DNA of 64,000 bases from the NCBI GenBank assembly GCA_037501455.1, contig CM074856.1, positions 93,136,001 to 93,200,000 of the forward strand, given 5' to 3'. The translations under genes were made by a program, and so were the position numbers. Shown piece by piece: positions 46,067 to 57,463 of this stretch. The stretch is from Lantana camara. Lineage: Eukaryota > Streptophyta > Magnoliopsida > Lamiales > Verbenaceae. The first letter of the stretch is position 1. Each line of letters starts with the position of its first letter. The notes under the pieces were generated by a model. That model was given only the letters and a program-made list of their open reading frames with translations. It ran no database searches and had not been told where the DNA came from.

Positions 46067-47029
46067 ATGTCACCACGTCGACGAGATTTCGGTCAATCGT
46101 CAAATCTACATCATTACAATCAAGAGCAAAGTCATGCCGAGATACGACCTATGAACCCGATGGCCATGTTATATCGGGATTTTAGGGCATTCAACCCTCC
46201 CAATTCAAAGAAGGTGATGATATTCGAGCTGAAGAGTGGATTTCAGAGATAGAAAGTATCTTTGAAGTGTGGTCGTGCAACTCTCAAGACATGGCTCGCC
46301 TCACAATATTACTCTTACAGGGACAAGCAAGATAATGGTGGAAAAGGGTTGCCTCTCAAATTGAAGCTAGTAGCGAACGGTTGACATGGGATGGTTTTGT
46401 TCGAGAGTTTAGGAGGAGGTATACCCCGGCCATTTTACGAGACCGAAGGCTTCAAGAGTTTCGTGCCCTAAAACAAGGAAACCAAGCGGTCATGGAGTAT
46501 ATCGAAGCATTTGAGAGGCTAGGTACTTATGTGCCTCATATTATGAGCAACGAAGAGATGAAGACTTGGTACTTCATGGAGGGTCTACGGGAGGAGTTTA
46601 AAGAGGCCTTAATGGCGGAGGATACGAGCTCATGGGATAAAACTGTGACAAAAGCCTTAAGGGTGGAAAATCGAAGGATAACAAAAGGGAAGGAAGAACA
46701 GAATTCAGCATCGAGAAGGGAACTAGGATTTTGCTCAAACCTTCAAGTGGGAGAAAGATCCCATCAACGTGGTACTCGAGCTAAGAAGGTCCGCGGAAAG
46801 AAGCCTAAGACCCGAGACTACCTAAGACTGAAGAAAGAGCCCCGACTGTGTGCTTATTGTGGAGGAGACAATCATACTTATGAGGCTTGTCGGGATAGGC
46901 TGAAGAGATGCTACGCGTGCGGATCAATGAAGCATATGGTTTCCAACTGTGAACAATCGAGAGCTAACAGACAATGGAAACTTGATCAAAAGCTTCAAGT
47001 TGGAAACCAACATGAATCTGGAAATAGAG
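46067..47029 (+). pseudogene. Element C gag (Ty3/gypsy-type, two CCHC knuckles)
   Basis: The first frame (MSPRRRDFGQSS) is lost by a frameshift near 46210. The gag core continues in another frame (AEEWISEIESIF), meets TAA at 46333-46335, then runs open from 46381. The core resembles the Retrotrans_gag domain (FVREFRRRYTP, LQEFRALKQGNQAVMEYIEAF, WYFMEGLREEF). Two knuckles, CAYCGGDNHTYEAC and CYACGSMKHMVSNC, lie at 46849-46950. The coding end meets a splice-like donor at 47030. Gag would form particles and package RNA. The ancestor looks Ty3/gypsy-like. It is not intact. Confidence 0.85.
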
Positions 47030-47197
47030 GTATCCGCATTCATAGCACGTGCATCCACGACATATTTATATTTTGTACTTATTTATTCAGGTGCCATAAT
47101 TGTTTCTTGTAACATTTCTACGTGTTTAAATGAAAATTATGTGATGCATAGCATCAACATACTTAACCCGACATGCATGCTTAGTGTTTATTTCTAG
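47030..47197 (+). other. Putative intron 2, element C
   Basis: The donor is AGAG|GTATCC with GCACGTGCATCC nearby. The end reads CTTAACCCGACATGCAT, a T-rich stretch and TTTCTAG|A. Confidence 0.5.
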
Positions 47198-48317
47198 AAC
47201 GGTGCCCTCCACAATGTCAAGTATGATCAATGTTATTAGACGTGATGGAGGCCGAATTGAAGACCTTCTTGGGAATACAAGGATGTTGGTAGTGGGGCGA
47301 CACCAACAATGGTGTGAGAAGGAAGTCGATTTGAGAAGATCTACCTTTGGAATCAGAGACTGAGAATAGGGAGGTACCTTGAAGGAAGTTTAACCTTTCA
47401 GAGAAGGCGAAGCGAAAGGATTGGCTTGGGAGAAATTACAAATGGAATTAAAGACTCAAATGAATTGGGACTCATTTCGGAGGAGAGAATTGAAACCCCT
47501 CGGATATTGAGTAAGGAAGAAGTTCTATTGGGAGAGGTTAAAGAGAACTGATCAATATAGTAATTCTAAGTCTATGTAAAGCTAAATTGCGGAAGTTTAT
47601 TTTCGTATGGATTGGAGTTCACTTTCTAGATCCAAGCTAAATTGTAGTACTGTGAAGTTGAATCGAGGAATATAAAGCAACAAATGGAAATGGTAAAGAA
47701 AGGCAAAGAGTTTTGAAATGAAAGTATGTACCGAAGTGTAAGTCGATAGGGGACGAGTCATACAATCAATTCGAACTTGTAAAGAAAAAACCAGGGGACT
47801 CCCATCAAAGTGATAACTAGGCGAAAATTCAGAGCAACAACCGGAGACTGATTATTAGGAAGAAGTTAAGATGTTAATTCCAAGGACATAAAAGAATAGA
47901 GATCACTAAAGGATTGATGAATGATGGAGATTGTGAATAAGGGAATACTAGGGCGTGTCACATGGTGACTCTAAGGAATACCTTTTCACCGGACCCTAAA
48001 TGCGGGAGAGAGATGCCAAAAAGCCGGGATTTAAATTAGACAAGGTTAGGGCGGCCCAAGATTGAATGGAATACGAAGGGTTCCGAGGAGAAAAGAATTT
48101 AGATAATTCTTTATGCCAATTAGGGATTGTAGTTGAAGAAGGGAATAGCTCGGGGTTCAGTATCGTCAATTAGAGATGATGTTTGGAGGGAGGAATGAAA
48201 TTTCCAAGCTAGGAATTCGTTCAGGAAAACCGAAGTCGAGGAATTCGAGTCACGAACTCCACAACATCAAACTTGACTCCTCACTCCATCTCCTTATATG
48301 AAGGATTTCGAGAAATG
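47198..48317 (+). other. Element C body after gag, no recognisable coding
   Basis: Purine-rich sequence with only short frames. No protease, integrase or reverse transcriptase motif is visible. It may be a decayed exon, comparable with 4137-4909 in A. Confidence 0.4.
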
Positions 48318-48563
48318 GTGAACGGTACATAAATCATTCATGGCACGTGCATCATGCATCTTTAATTGTTATATTTTGTTGTGTGCTTTGCTTGTGCATG
48401 TGTGTTTGTTGTGCGTGTTGCTTGAGTGTGTGGTTTTCTCGGTAAGTCGAGGGTCGTGGTTACAACGGTCTTCCGGAGCGAGCAAGGAGCGGAGATTCAA
48501 CTCTTCAGCAAAGGGACTTCTTGAATTAGAAGGTACGAGTGGTGGAGGTTCGGTAACCACACC
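48318..48563 (+). other. Putative intron 3 start, element C
   Basis: The donor is ATG|GTGAACGGTAC followed by GGCACGTGCATCATGCAT, as in A at 4910. Array D is inserted about 245 bases downstream, so the acceptor is beyond 63247 or lost. Confidence 0.4.
48559..48563. other. Array D target-site duplication, left copy
   Basis: ACACC is repeated at 63243-63247 after the last LTR. Confidence 0.9.
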
Positions 48564-49011
48564 TGTAACACCCCGGAGCGGAGGGCGCCACATCCCCCGC
48601 ACCATAGTTCAACACGGGTATCGAAAGGGGAACTCCATCCCCGTATCGAACCATGGCGAACGGGTGACAAACAAAATCAACTCTAGGCTAGGCGGTCTAG
48701 ACCCTGAACAGAGTGCGCAATAAATTAAATCAGAAGTGCGGAAGCCACAGGATCACAAAACAAACCAATTACAGATATAAAAGTTCAGAAAGAGATATAC
48801 ATATTTCAACAAGCTATGCCCACCCCGGGCTAAAGAAATATTCAAAGCTTCAGATTACAAAACATAACTTATACTTATTTATACATAGTACCAAATATAC
48901 GTAGTACCAAAGCGGGAAAGTAAATATGTAATGCAAGGACTCTACAAAGACTCGAACAACTCCCAAGACTCGAAAGGCAACTGCCGCCTAGCCAGACTCC
49001 CAACCGGGCAC

Positions 49012-49905
49012 CTGCAAAGCTCAAAACAAAGGGGAAAAAGAGAAGAAGCAACGAGGGTCAGTCCTAGAGACTGGTGAAGGGGCTAACACACGCACACATA
49101 CGTATACATAAGAGCCAAGCATATACAAATCGGAAATGTTCATGAATCCGGAGTGGTTTTTACATTCCAAAAGGTGTTAACACGTGATACTATATATACG
49201 AAGAAAGAGTTAGGACCCCAAAGGTCAAAATCTAACAAGTTTTACAAATTAGGAGTCCACCCCGTTTCATAAACCGTATCGGATACATAAGCATAAAGCA
49301 AACCATATCGGATACAAAACATAAACGGAAACACGGCGAGAACGAGTTCTCACGCACACTTACTCAGATTAAAGCAAAACTCATAAAACAATCCCACCTT
49401 TACACCATTGGGGAAGAGAGGTGCCCCTCTCGATTCCCACCACAGAACAGAACGGATGAACCGGGGGATCCCGCCCGATTCCTTCGACGGCCATGCCAAA
49501 ATGCGCTCCGTCGGCATAGGAGAACTAAGCCTCCCGTTGGTGGAGAAGTGCACAGGGGTCGTAACCGGCGACCCCAATGGTCGTCCCGGGTCTCCCTTAC
49601 CCACAATCTCCGGGGCCCAAACAGATCACAGAACTCACACACATATCTCACAAAACGGATACTTAGCACAAAGGCTTCTCTTGTCAAAACTTAACACGTA
49701 CACACACCAACCCTTTTCGAAAACGAATAAACAAAACATAGCTTATATACATATAAAAGCCTTTTCAATGGATTTCATAGCAAATGGGCCAATTCCCGCA
49801 AAATACATATTCAACACTTATTTATACGTATATATAGTTCGCATGCGGGCTTAAATTACAATTAAGGTTGTAGGTCATAATATCTAAAAAGGAAAGAAAC
49901 CTCAC
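49012..49905 (-). other. Putative intron inside array D LTR 1
   Basis: The minus strand reads GGAG|GTGAGG to TTTGCAG|G, and the exon side then leads to GGCTAGGCGG. The copies in LTR 2 and LTR 3 are at 54794-55687 and at the matching place in 60129-63242. Confidence 0.5.
49555..49575 (-). other. Conserved LTR hairpin, array D LTR 1
   Basis: GGGGTCG pairs perfectly with CGACCCC. Other copies are at 55337-55357 and 61120-61140. Confidence 0.55.
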
Positions 49906-50298
49906 CTCCGAGAAGCAATGGGAGCAAAGGAAGCAAACGAACGTCTAGAAGACCACCTCGTCAACCACGGAACGAACCTAAAGGCAAACAAAGGCAAAGA
50001 ACAACCTTAGACTCAATATGAACCACATTAGACGCTCGGCGGATGTGTATGTATGTTCATGATGCAAAGGACATAAAATAAATTCACACTTAGGTCATAT
50101 AAGAGCATGTGGTGCATATAAGTTCATAATTCACAAACGAGGGTCTAAAACAAGTCAAGGATTCAAAACATTAAGCTTAACACATAATGTAACAAGTTAA
50201 TGAAGCATAAAAGTCATAAACAAGACAGGAAAGCTAACCAAAAGAAATGAAAAGGAAGCAAAGTCAAGCGAAGACGGGCGAAAAACGAGAATTCCTAA

Positions 50299-50435
50299 GG
50301 GACACGCCCGTGCCCCCCTGGAAGAACCAGCTGAGACACCCCCGTGTCTCAGTACAGGGGACGAGAAACGGAAACCAGAAGGTGACACGCCCGTGTCACC
50401 AACAAAGGGCAAACCGAGACACCCCCGTGTCTCGG
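50299..50435. repeat. Cluster of four covarying GC hairpins in array D LTR
   Basis: Stems of 8-9 bp share an ACAC/GTGT core with a four-base C-rich loop: CTGAGACAC/GTGTCTCAG (50331-50352), GGTGACAC/GTGTCACC (50381-50400), CCGAGACAC/GTGTCTCGG (50414-50435), plus a weaker one at 50299-50316. The outer pairs change together. The same cluster is in LTRs 2 and 3. Confidence 0.8.
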
Positions 50436-51680
50436 TACAGAAAGGACCAGACAGCAAGCAACACATCAGATTTTGGAGAGAAAAACAGGGGATTTCGGTG
50501 CAAGCTTAGGGGAGTCTCTAAAGCCAAAGAAAACACATAAACCAAACATGAAAATAACACTAATTCATCATAGATTCATGCCATATAAGTAGCAACAACT
50601 TCAATCACCAAATATGCAAGAAACAAAGCAATGAAAGGGGGAAGAAAAGCATCAAGTTATCATCCAAATCTCAAGCACTCATCAATGGCCAATCACTCAT
50701 AACCAAGCTACCATGAAAGGAGATGCAATAAATACATAGAATCAAGTCATAGAAGCAATATATCATCACCAAGAATCAAGGGAACAAGAAGGGAAGCAAG
50801 AATCATCAAATTCATCCAATCTCTACTATTCACATGCTTGCTAGAACTCAAGAATCCACCAATGAATTCAACTCAAATCCACATATAATAGAGAAGAGAG
50901 AGTGTAGATTACAATCATAAACTTACCTTTCAAATTAGAGAAGCTTTGGATGTGATTTAGCTCAAAATCATCAAGAATGGCCAAGGGTTTCTTCCTTCTC
51001 TTCTTGGAGCTGAAGTTGCTGCACTTTCCCTTCTTTTTCTTGGGTGTGGGACGAAATGGGGGAGTAGGAGAGGGTGAGGGATGGTTAGATACATATTAGT
51101 CAAGGTTAGAAGCTTAATTGGGGTTAAATGGGGTCCCACAAGTGAAGATTAGTCAACAAAAGGGTACTCTTAAGCACAAGGGCTTGTTCCGGTCGAAAAA
51201 CGGGGAATCAAATGGGCTTAGAAAAATATGAATATTGATTCTTTTTCTTGATTTCTTCGTTACAAGTCCAACGCATCTTCCGGAATTCAAATCCGAATTC
51301 CCGAGCTCAAGTTACGCCTTCCGGAACACAAGGTGCGCTAAAGCTCGTTAGGCCCTTATGTCCCTAAAACATAAAACGGTTTTCAAAACCGTATCAAACG
51401 AACTCAAAAACAAGTAACGAACACAAAGACACATACATATATGATAAGTCACGCATAGCACGTAGTCACAAAAATCGAAAACGAAAACGAATACAAACGA
51501 AGCAAGAACGAAACAAAGAGAACAAATACGTACAAATAAGTCACATAAGGTCAAATACGTTCAAGTAATTCAAATATATCACATAAAAGAATATCATAAA
51601 CACATAATTAATTAATTAAAAGCACACATAGCTCACCCGTGAAGGCGTACCTGGAAAGGCCGGACGAGCGGGATGTTACA

Positions 51681-51694
51681 AACTCCCCTCCTTC
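51681..51694 (-). other. Polypurine tract, array D body 1
   Basis: The minus strand reads GAAGGAGGGGAGTT before TGTAACATCCCG. The copy for body 2 is at 57464-57477. Confidence 0.85.
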
Positions 51695-51698
51695 AAAA

Positions 51699-51716
51699 GG
51701 ACCTGTCCTCAGGTCC
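51699..51716 (-). other. Hairpin just upstream of the polypurine tract, array D body 1
   Basis: GGACCTG pairs with CAGGTCC across AGGA. The copy for body 2 is at 57482-57499. Confidence 0.65.
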
Positions 51717-53171
51717 TAAGCGAGACCTTTGAGGGTACTAGAGCGATCCCAACTCCACGCTTCCGCTGCGCTACTCTGATCCAAAAGTTGTAACTCCTCG
51801 GGACATTGCTTCCTTAATTGGAAATGAGGAAGACTTCTCGTGTCCCGATCACTCGGTGGTATTCACCAAATCCGAGTGAATCCCCTTACTTTAACAAACT
51901 TTGGTTGCTCCCACTTCTGATTAACATTCAAAAGTAGTTGGGGAAAACTACCGGTTCTTGGTGTTCGTTCTTCTACCGAAAGCACTTTAGACATTGCTAC
52001 ACTAAGTCTACAATGCCTCTTCTTGTGCTAACACTCTTACCGGTTCTTCAAGTCTCGTACCATGAGTGGAATTAGTCTCGTGACTAAGCACTTCTTGAGA
52101 CATAGGCTCCAATCCTCCGTAGCAGCGTACAACCGAAGTCTTCCTTAGTACCTCGATCGTAACGGAGAAGTTTGAGTATCCTCGTGTAATCAAGGTAACT
52201 CCCTTCAAAAGCCTTATCCACTCGAACCCTGCCTCTTCCTTGTCTTTCATGTCATGGGGCGACACTTGAGACTTAATCTCTGAGGCGATTCTCGGTTCCT
52301 CTACCAAAATGCGTAGTCGACCATACCCTTGTTGAAACCACACTCAGCTAAGACCACAGAACACTGAAGAAGGACTAACGACTCCTCGAAGCAAGCATGA
52401 AGGGTATTTATCTCTCACCGTTAACCTGTGCAGCTCACGGTAATATTCTCATCCTAAATCCCGCCTTCTTCTTAGAGGGGACTAAGATACTCCACAAAGA
52501 AGTATTCACAAGGATGAAATTACCTTCCAAGAGCTTGTCAACTACGACTTAACTCCAACAACCTAGCTAGAATCCACCGAAAGAGAACTCCAGACACAAA
52601 ATAATTCCGGGATAAAGATCACGACAACCTCGATGTCCTAATTAGGTGGAAACGAATTCCATCTTCAAAGAAACACCAAAGGTGGCTTACTTCGACCTTT
52701 GTCTCCTTAAGCTTGGCTCGGCCTCTGAGTTAACTCTAAGGAAAGCCACGAAGCTTATCGCACCGTCCCGGAATTACCAACCACTACTACAAAGGGTATC
52801 AACGGGCTAGCCTTCCATCTAACACCCGGAGATACCGTTGAGCCCCGAATGGACGTCCTAAAAGCAACCACCCACGCCTATGGTAACACCGTTACCCTGA
52901 AAAAACTAGGCGCCTTCAAGAAAAACCACCGGAAAAGAACCAACCACCGAACGAGCTCGGCCCTCGCAACTCACCAACCACTCGACACTCTTCTCACCAA
53001 CCTCTCACCAAAGAGAGAGACAACACAAAGGAGAAAAGGAAAGGGGAAACCACAAGCAAGCAAGTAATAACAAAGACACGCAAGCACCGAGAACAACAAG
53101 AAAAAGAAAAGTAACACCAATTAAAATAAAATGCATGTATGTAGTGCCATGAATGTTTGGTGTACCTTTCA
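51717..53171 (-). other. Array D body 1 after gag: short unknown ORF and non-coding
   Basis: A 111-codon minus-strand frame (52008-52343) is kept in body 2 as 106 codons (57806-58126). It matches no retroelement protein that I recognise. A perfect GGTAAC/GTTACC hairpin lies at 52882-52896. The rest has only short frames. The splice-like donor at 53172 opens this region. Confidence 0.4.
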
Positions 53172-53172
53172 C
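53172..53172 (-). other. Putative donor at the end of gag, array D body 1
   Basis: The minus strand reads ATG|GTGAAAGGTAC followed by a TACATGCAT block, as at 4910 and 48318. If unused, the gag frame runs on to 53005 and adds a hydrophobic tail, which is probably intron translation. Confidence 0.4.
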
Positions 53173-54123
53173 CATGGCGGTAGTATCGATCTTGACAACC
53201 TGTTCTTCCTCTTCCGTCATATTCACTTGGATTGGGCTTGGAGTCTTGGAATCACGGCCCTTTGTAATCCTTGGATTCCTAGTCTTCGGGCAACTGTTCA
53301 CCTTATGTCTCGGTTCCCCACACTTGTAACATCTCCCAAGTTTCTTTCGGCAAACTTCTTCGGTGTGATTAGGGCCTTGACAATAAGAGCATTGAATTAT
53401 CTCCAATGGAAGAGGTATCGGATCCATCTTTGGTGGTTGAATTTTCTTCTTCTTGGTGTAGTCGACCTCTTGAAGTTCTTGGGTTTCCTCTCGGAACATA
53501 GGCCTCTTATTTGAGTTTAAGCTTGATCCTGGATTATATCCCTCCTTAGAAATGTGAAACTTCACCTCTTGCTTATTCATTTCATCTTGAACCACTCTTC
53601 TAACTTCCTCGGATCATTTATGTACCGGTGAGCTTTGGAAAGCTTGTTGAATCTCGTCTCTACGCCTTTGTATATATCCCCAGACCTTGGGGCAATCTTG
53701 ATTAGCTTTCGAGCTTTCTAGTTCCATCATAAGATCATCCATCATCTTCACTTCTTGCTCAAGATCTAGGAATTCTTGGAGTCTCCTAATCAATTCATTG
53801 GGAGGGATATACCTATAGCAAAATTCTCGGATAAATTTCTCCCAATGGAACTCTTCCCCAGACTTCTTTAGATGTGATCTTATTTCCTTGAACCATTTTG
53901 AAGCTTCACCTTGTAGTAAGCGGGAAGTGTGTCTTACTCTCTCTTGTGAGGTTCCCGAACATTTTCCCCAAATCCACAATACCACGGAGAGCCACTCCTC
54001 TGCATTAACACTATCGCCTCCAAGCCACTTCGGTGGATTAAAGCCCTCAAACTTCCTTGAGACCGAAGAAACTTGTTTCTCTTATTTTCCTTTTGATGAA
54101 ATATGTTGGTATGAAAAACTCAT
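53173..54123 (-). pseudogene. Array D gag, copy 1
   Basis: The ATG is at 54123-54121, one base after the leader acceptor. TAA at codon 14 (54082-54084) is private to this copy. TGA at 53614-53616 is shared with copy 2. The frame is otherwise open. A gag-like core (AEEWLSVVLWIWGK, LLQGEASKWF, EKFIREFCYRYIPP) is followed by two CCHC knuckles, CSYCQGPNHTEEVC and CYKCGEPRHKVNSC, at 53290-53391. These resemble the element C knuckles. The likely role is particle formation and RNA packaging. No protease or pol follows. Confidence 0.85.
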
Positions 54124-54124
54124 C

Positions 54125-54278
54125 CTGAGATAAGAGAAATGATTCCAAAATATCGATGCATGCAGGGTTTAGTACATGTTCATGTGAACTATTAACTTAA
54201 TTAAACCAAATAATTCAAATAATTCACATAAAAGATGAGAATGAATGCAAACAATCATATAATCCTAAGCCAAACGAC
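54125..54278 (-). other. Putative leader intron 1, array D body 1
   Basis: The donor is AG|GTCGTTTGG and the acceptor ATCTCAG|GATG. A TACTAAACCCTGCATGCAT branch-like block lies about 40-50 bases before the acceptor. The copy in body 2 is at 59908-60061. Confidence 0.55.
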
Positions 54279-54325
54279 CTAGACAAACCCGACATGACGC
54301 TAGAGCTCCGGTTTTGCAACCCAGA

Positions 54326-54337
54326 GCTCTGATACCA
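54326..54337 (-). other. Primer binding site, array D body 1
   Basis: The minus strand reads TGGTATCAGAGC. The copy for body 2 is at 60109-60120. Confidence 0.95.
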
Positions 54338-54345
54338 CTTACAGA

Positions 54346-57300
54346 TGTAACACCCCGGAGCGGAGGGCGCCACATCCCCCGCACCATAGTTCAACACGGG
54401 TATCGAAAGGGGAACTCCATCCCCGTATCGAACCATGGCGAACGGGTGACAAACAAAATCAACTCTAGGCTAGGCGGTCTAGACCCTGAACAGAGTGCGC
54501 AATAAATTAAATCAGAAGTGCGGAAGCCACAGGATCACAAAACAAACCAATTACAGATATAAAAGTTCAGAAAGAGATATACATATTTCAACAAGCTATG
54601 CCCACCCCGGGCTAAAGAAATATTCAAAGCTTCAGATTACAAAACATAACTTATACTTATTTATACATAGTACCAAATATACGTAGTACCAAAGCGGGAA
54701 AGTAAATATGTAATGCAAGGACTCTACAAAGACTCGAACAACTCCCAAGACTCGAAAGACAACTTCCGCCTAGCCAGACTCCCAACCGGGCACCTGCAAA
54801 GCTCAAAACAAAGGGGAAAAAGAGAAGAAGCAACGAGGGTCAGTCCTAGAGACTGGTGAAGGGGCTAACACACGCACACATACGTATACATAAGAGCCAA
54901 GCATATACAAATCGAAAATGTTCATGAATCCGGAGTGGTTTTTACATTCCAAAAGGTGTTAACACGTGATACTATATATACGAAGAAAGAGTTAGGACCC
55001 CAAAGGTCAAAATCTAACAAGTTTTACAAATTAGGAGTCCACCCCGTTTCATAAACCGTATCGGATACATAAGCATAAAGCAAACCATATCGGATACAAA
55101 ACATAAACGGAAACACGGCGAGAACGAGTTCTCACGCACACTTACTCAGATTAAAGCAAAACTCATAAAACAATCCCACCTTTACACCATTGGGGAAGAG
55201 AGGTGCCCCTCTCGATTCCCACCACAGAACAGAACGGATGAACCGGGGGATCCCGCCCGATTCCTTCGACGGCCATGCCAAAATGCGCTCCGTCGGCATA
55301 GGAGAACTAAGCCTCCCGTTGGTGGAGAAGTGCACAGGGGTCGTAACCGGCGACCCCAATGGTCGTCCCGGGTCTCCCTTACCCACAATCTCCGGGGCCC
55401 AAATAGATCACAGAACTCACACACATATCTCACAAAACGGATACTTAGCACAAAGGCTTCTCTTGTCAAAACTTAACACGTACACACACCAACCCTTTTC
55501 GAAAACGAATAAACAAAACATAGCTTATATACATATAAAAGCCTTTTCAATGGATTTCATAGCAAATGGGCCAATTCCCGCAAAATACATATTCAACACT
55601 TATTTATATGTATATATAGTTCGCATGCGGGCTTAAATTACAATTAGGGTTGTAGGTCATAATATCTAAAAAGGAAAGAAACCTCACCTCCGAGAAGCAA
55701 CGGGAGCAAAGGAAGCAAACGAACGTCTAGAAGACCACCTCGTCAACCACGGAACGAACCTAAAGGCAAACAAAGGCAAAGAACAACCTTAGACTCAATA
55801 TGAACCACATTAGACGCTCGGCGGATGTGTATGTATCTTCATGATGCAAAGGACATAAAATAAATTCACACTTAGGTCATATAAGAGCATGTGGTGCATA
55901 TAAGTTCATAATTCACAAACGAGGGTCTAAAACAAGTCAAGGATTCAAAACATTAAGCTTAACACATAATGTAACAAGTTAATGAAGCATAAAAGTCATA
56001 AACAAGACAGGAAAGCTAACCAAAAGAAATGAAAAGGAAGCAAAGTCAAGCGAAGACGGGCGAAAAACGAGAATTCCTAGGGGACACGCCCGTGCCCCCC
56101 TGGAAGAACCAGCTGAGACACCCCCGTGTCTCAGTACAGGGGATGAGAAACGGAAACCAGAAGGTGACACGCCCGTGTCACCAACAAAGGGCAAACCGAG
56201 ACACCCCCGTGTCTCGGTACAGAAAGGACCAGACAGCAAGCAACACATCAGATTTTGGAGAGAAAAACAGGGGATTTCGGTGCAAGCTTAGAGGAGTCTC
56301 TAAAGCCAAAGAAAACACATAAACCAAACATGAAAATAACACTAATTCATCATAGATTCATGCCATATAAGTAGCAACAACTTCAATCACCAAATATGCA
56401 AGAAACAAAGCAATGAAAGGGGGAAGAAAAGCATCAAGTTATCATCCAAATCTCAAGCACTCATCAATGGCCAATCACTCATAACCAAGCTACCATGAAA
56501 GGAGATGCAATAAATACATAGAATCAAGTCATAGAAGCAATATATCATCACCAAGAATCAAGGGAACAAGAAGGGAAGCAAGAATCATCAAATTCATCCA
56601 ATCTCTACTATTCACATGCTTGCTAGAACTCAAGAATCCACCAATGAATTCAACTCAAATCCACATATAATAGAGAAGAGAGAGTGTAGATTACAATCAT
56701 AAACTTACCTTTCAAATTAGAGAAGCTTTGGATGTGATTTGAGCTCAAAATCATCAAGAATGGCCAAGGGTTTCTTCCTTCTCTTCTTGGAGCTGAAGTT
56801 GCTGCACTTTCCCTTCTTTTTCTTGGGTGTGGGACGAAATGGGGGAGTAGGAGAGGGTGAGGGATGGTTAGATACATATTAGTCAAGGTTAGAAGCTTAA
56901 TTGGGGTTAAATGTGGTCCCACAAGTGAAGATTAGTCAACAAAAGGGTACTCTTAAGCACAAGGGCTCGTTCCGGTCGAAAAACGGGGAATCAAATGGGC
57001 TTAGAAAAATATGAATCTTGATTCTTTATCTTGATTTCTTCGTTACGAGTCCAACGCATCTTCCGGAATTCAAATCCGAATTCCCGAGCTCAAGTTACGC
57101 CTTCCGGAACACAAGGTGCGCTAAAGCTCGTTAGGCCCTTATGTCCCTAAAACATAAAACGGTTTTCAAAACCGTATCAAACGAACTCAAAAACAAGTAA
57201 CGAACACAAAGACACATACATATATGATAAGTCACGCATAGCACGTAGTCACAAAAATCGAAAACGAAAACGAATACAAACGAAGCAAGAACGAAACAAA

Positions 57301-57463
57301 GAGAACAAATACGTACAAATAAGTCACATAAGGTCAAATACGTTCAAGTAATTCAAATATATCACATAAAAGAATATCATAAACACATAATTAATTAATT
57401 AAAAGCACACATAGCTCACCCGTGAAGGCGTACCTGGAAAGGCCGGACGAGCGGGATGTTACA
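54346..57463 (-). repeat. Array D LTR 2 (shared middle LTR)
   Basis: 3118 bp, nearly identical to LTRs 1 and 3. It acts as 5' LTR for body 1 and 3' LTR for body 2. Confidence 0.95.

Larger units (their letters stand above)
48564..51680 (-). repeat. Array D LTR 1 (outer 3' LTR)
   Basis: On the plus strand it runs from TGTAACACCCCGG to GGGATGTTACA. It includes an intron-like segment (49012-49905), the conserved hairpin (49555-49575) and four GC hairpins (50299-50435). Open frames at 49408-49854 and 49400-49687 overlap on opposite strands, recur unchanged in all three LTRs as repeats, and are not called as genes. Confidence 0.95.

Noticed and set aside
46381..47112. Gag zinc-knuckle protein as a possible domesticated host gene
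   Set aside because: It sits between a primer site and polypurine tract of element C, has a frameshift and a stop upstream, and lacks signs of constraint.
49408..49854. 148-codon (+) and 95-codon (-) frames in array D LTRs, identical in three places
   Set aside because: They overlap on opposite strands inside an LTR and recur only because the LTR is repeated. No domain or codon signal was seen.
53005..53172. Hydrophobic, membrane-like tail at the end of array D gag
   Set aside because: It begins right at a conserved donor-like site and matches non-coding intron-like sequence in A and C, so it is probably translated intron.
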